In this document: positions 1-5,027 of the stretch, in pieces
How positions within the stretch are numbered: the first letter of the stretch is position 1
Layout of the letters: the number at the start of each line of letters is the position of its first letter
Source: Elusimicrobia bacterium RIFCSPLOWO2_12_FULL_59_9
Lineage (GTDB): Bacteria > Elusimicrobiota > Elusimicrobia > O2-12-FULL-59-9
DNA length: 5,027 nucleotides
NCBI GenBank assembly: GCA_001800185.1
Contig: MGUX01000004.1
Span: 1,054 to 6,080 of the forward strand
Direction: 5' to 3'
Position numbers and translations under genes: made by a program
Notes under the pieces: model-generated
The model's input: only the letters and a program-made list of their open reading frames with translations
Database searches by the model: none
What the model was told of the DNA's origin: nothing

Positions 1-92
1 CGGAAACTTGGGGGCCGCTCCGCTTGGTTTTTTCTCCGAAAAGAAGTTCGAAAGGCGCAGGCCAAGAAATATCAACGGAGCACTTAGAAGTT

Positions 93-3000
93 ATGCCTCT
101 TTTATTGGGACAAGCGATAGATGGTTGTGAAGTGGAAAATGAAACCAGCGCCTGGTCCGGTGAACGCTTCCCCAGATTCTGCGATAACCTTGTTTGGGCC
201 GTCTCACGCCAAGTCCGGACAGCATTGCCGTCCTTCAGCGTCAATACAAATGCTCCGGACGGAGGCGTTGATGCCGAGTGCGTTGTGGAGATTCCAGCAC
301 CGTTGCCAGGCCATGAATCTCCGCTGATGGCCGGAGGTTGGAACGTCTTCCAGTATAAGAAGCGCGGTATTAAGTTCGCCTCCAACCAGAAAAAGATTGT
401 TGCTGGTCTCAAGACTCAGCTCAAGGGTGCGCTCGCGCAGATCGAGAAGGCACACGGCCGGAAGCCTAACCACTACATCCTGTTCGTCAGCTTCAATCTT
501 GCACCCGCCCAGAAGAAATCTTTGAAAGAATCCATTCTGGATGGATTCGACCGTCCTCCCGGCTTTCCTGACCCGGCTATTCTTGGAGCCCAGGAACTGG
601 CGCAACTTCTCAATGATAACCCGCATATCCGCGCCGCCTATTTCCAACCTCTGGCCTTCAGGACTTGGAAAGCAGCCCTAGAGGCGCTCGGCTCCAGAAA
701 GTTTCTGGGCAAGGAGGCGGCCCTCCAGGGAAGAGAAGATTTACTGAAGCGATCCCGCGCCTTGATTGAAGACCCTAAAGTCCGAGTGATCGCCTTTTGG
801 GGGCCCCACGAAGTCGGGAAAAGCCGCTTGGCACTGGAGGCCGCGCGGGAACGAATGGATTCAGTGGTGGTTGCCGCCGACCCTCAGGAACTTGCGGCCG
901 GCGATCTTCGCGCTCTCGTTGCCGCCCATCGGGAAACGCTCTGCATTGCGGAGGACCCTGACCCCCAGCGAATCGAGGCCCTAATCCAGGAGGCTCTCGC
1001 TGAGCCCAATCTCAAACTCCTTTTGACGATCCCCATACCCTCACATGCCCAGAAGCCGGCTTTCGGGGCTGATAACCGCGTTCAGCACGTTGAGGTGACG
1101 CCGCTATCCTGGGAGGAGTCGAAGAAGCTGATAGATCATGTGGCGCCCGAAGTCCCATTTGAAATTGCGAATTGGATTTGTCAAAAATCCGGCGGCATTC
1201 CCGGCGTGATTCTGGCGGCAGCCTCAGTTGGCGAGGACCTGCGGGCGGATGCGGCTGATTTTGGAAGGCGTGTGGGCGAAGAATTCGCGCGCCGCGTCGA
1301 GACTCAGTTCGGAGAACGGGGGCTTCAAGCCGCCAGCTTAGCCTCAATCCTCAGCCAAGTCGGCGTCACCGGCAATGTTGAGGTTGAAGCGCAGCTAATC
1401 TGTGAGCTATTCGGCGACGGCATGACTGTTCCTGATTTTACAAAAGAGGCCATGCGCCTGTGTGAGGCCGGGGTTCTACGCCGCCGAGGCTCGTATGTTG
1501 AAGCAGCGATTCCCATGTTGGCCAATTATCTGGCCGGCGAGGCCATGAACGGCAAGCGCAACGAGACCCTCGCTTTGTTCGCGCGGCTTGGTACGGCAGG
1601 GCGCATCCGGCTCCTGCGCCGCTTGAGAGAACTCAATGAGCCGGCAACGGCTTGGTTCTGGAACGAAATTTTCGGCAAGGACGGTCTTTTTGAAGGAGTT
1701 CGCTTGCTCGATCACACAATCACCCTGGAAACTATAGCCGGCGCCGCTCCTGAATGGGTATTGTCTGCGCTGAAAACGCTCCTCGACAACATATCGGTCA
1801 AAGACAGGGCCAAGATCGCAGGAGACCAACGACGGAATCTTGTGAGCGCCTTGGAGCAACTCTTATTTAGGCGAAAGACCAGCGGCGAGGCTCTGCGGCT
1901 GATGGGGCTCCTTGCCGAAGCAGATGACGAAACGTCTGCGGACAATGCGACCGGGATATTCGCTGAGATTTACGCGACCGATGCGACCAGGATATTCGCC
2001 GAGTGCTTTGATCCGCATCACTCCCAGATGCCCTTGCCCCTGAACGAGCGGCTGGCAGTCCTTCGCGAGTTTGCTAAAAAACCGACGCTTGGAAGCAGGC
2101 GTTTGGCTCTCAAGGCGGTGAAAAACGGGATACCCAATGGCGGCGGGGCGTTCTCCCTACGTCAGATAGAAGGGGCGACTTTCTTCGATCCCACGCCCCC
2201 CATGACCTGGAGCGACGTATGGGAATATGTGCTAGACCTCTTGAATGTCGCCTGGGACCTCGCGCAATATAATGATGCGGTCTCCGTCGAGGCGAAATCG
2301 AAACTTCCCGACTTAGTAAAGCGCGTTGGCCTTTCAACGCCGCCTCGGTTGGCTTTGCCCTCCTTCCAGCGCCTGGTAGATATGGCGCTCAGTTCGCCAC
2401 CTAAATTGGAGGCGGCCGCGGTCTGTGGCGCTATTGAGTGGGCGCTGGACCATCTCAACGAACGGCTCGACAAGGAGAATATTTCCGAAGACGCGCGCCA
2501 GGAAGTCAAAGAAGCGAAAACCACTCTTGAAGCGCTGCTGAATCAGTTCGACGTCGCCAAATTCCCCGTCCGCCTTCACCGACGCTTGGGCAAGGGCTAC
2601 CGCTTTGGACACGATGAAGACGAGGCGAAGAAGATAGAAGCCCTTGCCGAAGAAGCAGTGGCCCATCCGGAACTTCTCGCGGATGATGTCTGGGGATGGA
2701 TTCAATCGGATGACGCTCTGGTAGCGCGACAGTTCATAACGGCGCTGGGTCGAAAGGATGCCTCGGGTCGGTTTCGCGAGAGGATTGAGATCGAGGGAAC
2801 CAGGTCGGAAGGAGCGGATATTTTTTCCTCGTACTGGTACGGATGGGCGGAGAGGAATACGGATTCGGCAGAGGAAGCCGAGAGGCGTCTGGATGAGCTT
2901 GCGGCCGGGGATAGGATCGATGGGAAAGCCGTTGTTTTGGCCACCTGGAGTTTGCAAGCAACCGAAGCTGGGGTGAGGCGGATCATCGAGCAAATCCGGC

Positions 3001-4055
3001 GTGGCCGGGCCCCCGGGGACTTCGTCGCCTGGATCATCCTACGCGGGAAATGGATGAAACCGCTTATTCCCGAACAAGCCGCAAGATTGCTGCGCGCGAT
3101 TTCTGGGGAAGATTTCGCCCACGGCGCGCGGGTCATGGACCTGCTCGGGATGTGGCTCCAACTTAAGAACCCGTTAGAGGGGGAGCTTGAGGAACTTGCT
3201 TGGCAAACCTTGGAGGCCGACCCGTTGGTGAATTACAACGACGCCTGGGATTGCGATCAAGTGGCGGCGCATCTTGCGGAGAGAAATCTGGAACGGGCCT
3301 TCGCTCTACTAGTGCGGCTTGCCGGCGCCGATCGAAGTGGGAGGTGGGACCCGATCGAAAACCGCGCACAAAACAAGTTCTGTCGGACTCTATGGTCTCA
3401 TGACCGATCCAAGGCGCTCGGCGCCGTGATGCGCGGCAACCCAAGGTGGCGGATGCAATTCGAGCGGGCGCTGAAGCGGTTCCTGAGCCCCGTTGAGGAT
3501 CGTGATGCAATTTTAAATTTCGCCAAGGAGTCGGTGGAAAACGCAAGATTTCTTGCCGGTTGTCTAACCGCCGCCGCCCCGGGTTTCTGGGCGCTCGCAG
3601 CCGAGCTATTGGCGCTCTATCCGGATGACGACCAGCTTTGGTTTGAAATAGCCGGGGACATGGAAGGGGTGAATGAAACTCATTGGGGAACTTCGTCGAG
3701 CTTCCTTGAGAAGCGTAAAGCGGAAGTGCAGAAGATCATCGCACACCCTGCTACCACCGCCCCCCTGCGCAGGCGGCTCCAAGACTGGCTGGCCCGGGCA
3801 GGGGAGCGCATCGGCCAACACGTCGTCTGGGAGTACGATGACGAAATCGACGGACTCATGCGCCACGTGCAAGACAAGGATTCCGCGCAAAGGCTGTGGG
3901 CCATCGGACGCATCCTAAAATATGCCTCCCTCAAAGAGGTCCGCAAGCTGCTCAAGATTGAGGACATCGAGGAGGCGCTGCCTAATGTGGATCTGCCGCA
4001 TGAGCGCCGGCAGATGTTTGAAGCCGCGCTCCCGGTCTGGAAAAATGGCCGATAG
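93..4055 (+). CDS. Avs-like STAND NTPase with N-terminal Mrr-like PD-(D/E)xK nuclease domain
   Basis: A protein of about 1,320 residues, numbered here from the ATG at 93. Residues about 13-190 look like a PD-(D/E)xK nuclease of the Mrr type. An early Glu (E24, in SGERF) is followed by D60 in GGVDAE and by Q87-x-K89 in WNVFQYKKR, the QxK variant of the catalytic motif. Residues about 206-490 are a STAND NTPase. Walker A is GPHEVGKS (237-244), a Walker B-like strand is LCIAED (283-288), a strand LLLTIP lies at 309-314, PLSWEE starts at 337, and SGGIPG (366-371) matches the GxP motif of NB-ARC/STAND proteins. A winged-helix-like stretch follows at about 407-490. The remaining 830 residues are Leu/Ala/Glu/Arg-rich, probably a helical solenoid; I recognise no family. 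Nuclease-STAND-helical order is that of Avs defence proteins, so I infer phage sensing followed by DNA cleavage. The start is uncertain. The ATG at 93 has GGAG at 77-80, but a TTG at 24 is in frame and the frame is open to the left edge. The 3' end overlaps the next gene. Confidence 0.8.
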   Translation: MPLLLGQAIDGCEVENETSAWSGERFPRFCDNLVWAVSRQVRTALPSFSVNTNAPDGGVDAECVVEIPAPLPGHESPLMAGGWNVFQYKKRGIKFASNQKKIVAGLKTQLKGALAQIEKAHGRKPNHYILFVSFNLAPAQKKSLKESILDGFDRPPGFPDPAILGAQELAQLLNDNPHIRAAYFQPLAFRTWKAALEALGSRKFLGKEAALQGREDLLKRSRALIEDPKVRVIAFWGPHEVGKSRLALEAARERMDSVVVAADPQELAAGDLRALVAAHRETLCIAEDPDPQRIEALIQEALAEPNLKLLLTIPIPSHAQKPAFGADNRVQHVEVTPLSWEESKKLIDHVAPEVPFEIANWICQKSGGIPGVILAAASVGEDLRADAADFGRRVGEEFARRVETQFGERGLQAASLASILSQVGVTGNVEVEAQLICELFGDGMTVPDFTKEAMRLCEAGVLRRRGSYVEAAIPMLANYLAGEAMNGKRNETLALFARLGTAGRIRLLRRLRELNEPATAWFWNEIFGKDGLFEGVRLLDHTITLETIAGAAPEWVLSALKTLLDNISVKDRAKIAGDQRRNLVSALEQLLFRRKTSGEALRLMGLLAEADDETSADNATGIFAEIYATDATRIFAECFDPHHSQMPLPLNERLAVLREFAKKPTLGSRRLALKAVKNGIPNGGGAFSLRQIEGATFFDPTPPMTWSDVWEYVLDLLNVAWDLAQYNDAVSVEAKSKLPDLVKRVGLSTPPRLALPSFQRLVDMALSSPPKLEAAAVCGAIEWALDHLNERLDKENISEDARQEVKEAKTTLEALLNQFDVAKFPVRLHRRLGKGYRFGHDEDEAKKIEALAEEAVAHPELLADDVWGWIQSDDALVARQFITALGRKDASGRFRERIEIEGTRSEGADIFSSYWYGWAERNTDSAEEAERRLDELAAGDRIDGKAVVLATWSLQATEAGVRRIIEQIRRGRAPGDFVAWIILRGKWMKPLIPEQAARLLRAISGEDFAHGARVMDLLGMWLQLKNPLEGELEELAWQTLEADPLVNYNDAWDCDQVAAHLAERNLERAFALLVRLAGADRSGRWDPIENRAQNKFCRTLWSHDRSKALGAVMRGNPRWRMQFERALKRFLSPVEDRDAILNFAKESVENARFLAGCLTAAAPGFWALAAELLALYPDDDQLWFEIAGDMEGVNETHWGTSSSFLEKRKAEVQKIIAHPATTAPLRRRLQDWLARAGERIGQHVVWEYDDEIDGLMRHVQDKDSAQRLWAIGRILKYASLKEVRKLLKIEDIEEALPNVDLPHERRQMFEAALPVWKNGR
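1944..2015 (+). repeat. Imperfect 36-bp in-frame tandem duplication inside the STAND gene
   Basis: Two adjacent 36-nt units (1944-1979 and 1980-2015). The core at 1945-1967 matches 1981-2003 at 21 of 23 positions, and the rest of the unit has diverged. A further copy of GCGACC sits at 1974-1979. The period of exactly 12 codons keeps the frame and gives NATGIFAEIYAT followed by DATRIFAECFDP, residues 618-641 counted from the ATG at 93. Both observed mismatches in the core are transitions, and the second (GCT/GCC) is silent. This is best read as an ancestral short tandem duplication within the helical C-terminal region. Confidence 0.75.
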
Positions 4056-4740
4056 CATCTTGACGCTTCTGCAGCATGATGTTCTCGAAGGCCTGTTTGC
4101 CGCTGGGTTGGGAGATCGCGGATATTATCTGACCGGCGGCACAGCCCTTGCGGAGTTCTACTTCAAGCACCGCTACTCAGATGACCTCGACCTCTTCACG
4201 CGCAAGGGAGAGCTGCACAGCGAAGATATTTCCCTTGCTGAGAAGGTATTTGATGCCCTCGGCCTGCAGATTTTCCGCGAGACAAAGGGTGGGAACTTCG
4301 CGCGCTATTTTATGTCTCGCTCCGGGCAATCAGAGAAACTCAAGGTTGAGTTCTGCTTAGATGTCGGCGCCATGATGGCCCCCCCGCTGCGGCAAGAAAG
4401 AGTGGTTGTTGACTCGCTGGAGGATATATCCGTCAATAAAGTGTGTGCCATCCTTGGGCGGCTGCCCTCGGAGCCTAAAGATTTCTCAGACTTGTATTTT
4501 ATCCTGAAGGATACCTCGTTCACGCTGGACTACCTTCTGACCCGGGCGCGAGAGAAGGAATCCGCATTTGACGACGAGGAAGGGCAACTCAGGTTTGCGG
4601 TAATGCTGCGAGGCGCCGGCAAGCTGGAGCGAATGCCGAAGATGATTCGCCCGCTGACACGCGACGAAATGGGCGCGTTCCTCATCCCGCTTGCTGACAC
4701 TATTATAATGCGGTTCAAGCCTGAAGGCGGCGGCTCATAA
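4045..4740 (+). CDS. AbiEii/AbiGii-family nucleotidyltransferase (toxin-like)
   Basis: A 231-residue member of the AbiEii/AbiGii nucleotidyltransferase family (polymerase beta fold). Visible motifs are YYLTGGTALAEF (G31, G32), then RYSDDLDLFT at 43-52, where D47-x-D49 are the expected metal-binding acids. LKVEF follows, with E102 as the likely third carboxylate. A conserved Lys lies in DISVNKVCAILGR (K132), followed by KDFSDLYF (K145, D146, D149), as in AbiEii and MenT-type toxins. Characterised relatives transfer nucleotides, in MenT to tRNA; the substrate here is unknown. At 231 residues it is shorter than classical AbiEii (roughly 300). The frame is open further upstream, but that stretch is an Arg/Ser/Cys-rich out-of-frame reading of the STAND gene. 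The ATG at 4045 begins a protein that aligns naturally with the family. Its start sits 11 nt inside the STAND gene behind only a weak purine stretch, which suggests translational coupling. No AbiEi-type antitoxin lies downstream. It could be a toxin half whose partner is outside the window, or an accessory to the STAND protein. Confidence 0.85.
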   Translation: MADSILTLLQHDVLEGLFAAGLGDRGYYLTGGTALAEFYFKHRYSDDLDLFTRKGELHSEDISLAEKVFDALGLQIFRETKGGNFARYFMSRSGQSEKLKVEFCLDVGAMMAPPLRQERVVVDSLEDISVNKVCAILGRLPSEPKDFSDLYFILKDTSFTLDYLLTRAREKESAFDDEEGQLRFAVMLRGAGKLERMPKMIRPLTRDEMGAFLIPLADTIIMRFKPEGGGS

Positions 4741-5027
4741 TGAGGTCGGGCGCTCATCGCGTGCCGAGGCAGCCGGCTTGAATTCGATGAGCTCGCCGGA
4801 AGGGGTCAGGTCGAAGCTGCGGTTTTGAAAACGGCCCGATTCGTCGGCGGCGATGGCGACGAAGGCGTGCGTGGCCGCGTCCGGAGTTTTAAGCGTCTCG
4901 GGGTCCTCCTGCGGCTCGGCTTCCCGCCGCAGGGCGGTGCGCGTCAGGCCGGGATTTAAGCTGACGACGCGGATGCCTTTGGGCTCGAGCTCCGCGGCCC
5001 AAGTCTGGCTCAACCCTTCCAGGGCGA
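4735..5027 (-). CDS. Short-chain dehydrogenase/reductase, YciK-like, C-terminal part (runs off right edge)
   Basis: The last 97 or so residues of a short-chain dehydrogenase/reductase (SDR), an NAD(P)-dependent oxidoreductase with a Rossmann fold. The readable sequence opens with ALEGLSQTWAAELEPKGIRV, the helix that normally follows the YxxxK active-site motif. Next comes SLNPGLTRTALR, with the PG motif and the Thr of the cofactor-binding loop, then EDPETLKTP and DESGRFQNRSFDL. NPG-TRT-R followed by EDPxxLKTP resembles the YciK group as I remember it. The nucleotide-binding and catalytic residues would lie beyond the right edge, so activity cannot be judged here. A TTG at 5011-5013 could be misread as a start, but the frame stays open to the edge and the upstream residues fit the SDR fold, so this is a partial gene. 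Its TGA (4735-4737) lies inside the end of the nucleotidyltransferase gene. My hand count gives about 67% GC, higher than the neighbouring genes, as expected for a resident gene. The substrate is unknown. Confidence 0.85.
   Translation of the reverse strand, partial: ALEGLSQTWAAELEPKGIRVVSLNPGLTRTALRREAEPQEDPETLKTPDAATHAFVAIAADESGRFQNRSFDLTPSGELIEFKPAASARDERPTSL

Noticed and set aside
2334..2993. A 219-codon minus-strand open frame inside the STAND gene
   Set aside because: It lies wholly antisense to a well-supported coding region, has no recognisable motif and has unnatural composition. It is a shadow frame.
3922..4044. A 41-residue N-terminal extension of the nucleotidyltransferase
   Set aside because: The extension is Arg/Ser/Cys-rich, reads the end of the STAND gene out of frame and has no family resemblance. 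The ATG at 4045 fits better.
4704..4709. A perfect TATAAT that could be a -10 element
   Set aside because: No TTGACA-like element lies about 17 bases upstream, the site is inside the nucleotidyltransferase coding sequence, and the next gene is on the opposite strand.
4773..4799. A CCGGC...GCCGG inverted repeat near the junction of the convergent genes
   Set aside because: The stem is only five pairs with a 17-base loop and no T-run, and it falls inside the SDR coding sequence. It is not a credible terminator.
4735..5013. Reading the SDR as a complete 92-residue protein starting at TTG 5013
   Set aside because: The frame continues to the window edge with residues that fit the SDR fold, and a 92-residue protein would lack the cofactor-binding and catalytic parts.

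Overview
This is bacterial DNA. It looks like the right-hand part of a small anti-phage defence locus that abuts a chromosomal housekeeping gene. It encodes two tightly coupled plus-strand genes and the 3' part of one convergent minus-strand gene. Coding density is essentially complete: no intergenic stretch exceeds 92 bases, and I see no RNA genes, insertion sequences, CRISPR repeats or convincing terminators. The host cannot be named from this window. The GC-rich convergent gene resembles the YciK group of short-chain dehydrogenases, which hints at a proteobacterium, but only weakly.

Layout. Positions 1-92 are the 5' flank of the first gene, whose reading frame stays open to the left edge. 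Positions 93-4055 (+) encode a protein of about 1,320 residues. It has an N-terminal PD-(D/E)xK-type (Mrr-like) nuclease domain, then a STAND-type P-loop NTPase with a winged-helix-like region, then about 830 residues of mostly helical, unrecognised sequence. This matches the effector-NTPase-sensor plan of Avs (antiviral STAND) proteins. Positions 4045-4740 (+) encode a 231-residue nucleotidyltransferase of the AbiEii/AbiGii toxin family. Its start lies inside the end of the STAND gene (11-nt overlap). Positions 4735-5027 (-) hold the C-terminal part of a YciK-like short-chain dehydrogenase/reductase, whose stop codon overlaps the end of the nucleotidyltransferase gene.

How the parts may work together. 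The first protein probably senses a phage component through its C-terminal region, oligomerises through the NTPase and activates the N-terminal nuclease. The overlapping nucleotidyltransferase is expected to be co-translated. It has the hallmarks of a toxin that modifies RNA (possibly tRNA), yet no AbiEi-type antitoxin gene is present here. The pairing suggests either a two-effector defence operon or a STAND system with an accessory nucleotidyltransferase. By hand count, GC is about 55% in part of the nucleotidyltransferase gene (4081-4320) and about 67% in the dehydrogenase (4741-4980). This fits a horizontally acquired module joined directly to resident chromosome at about position 4740.
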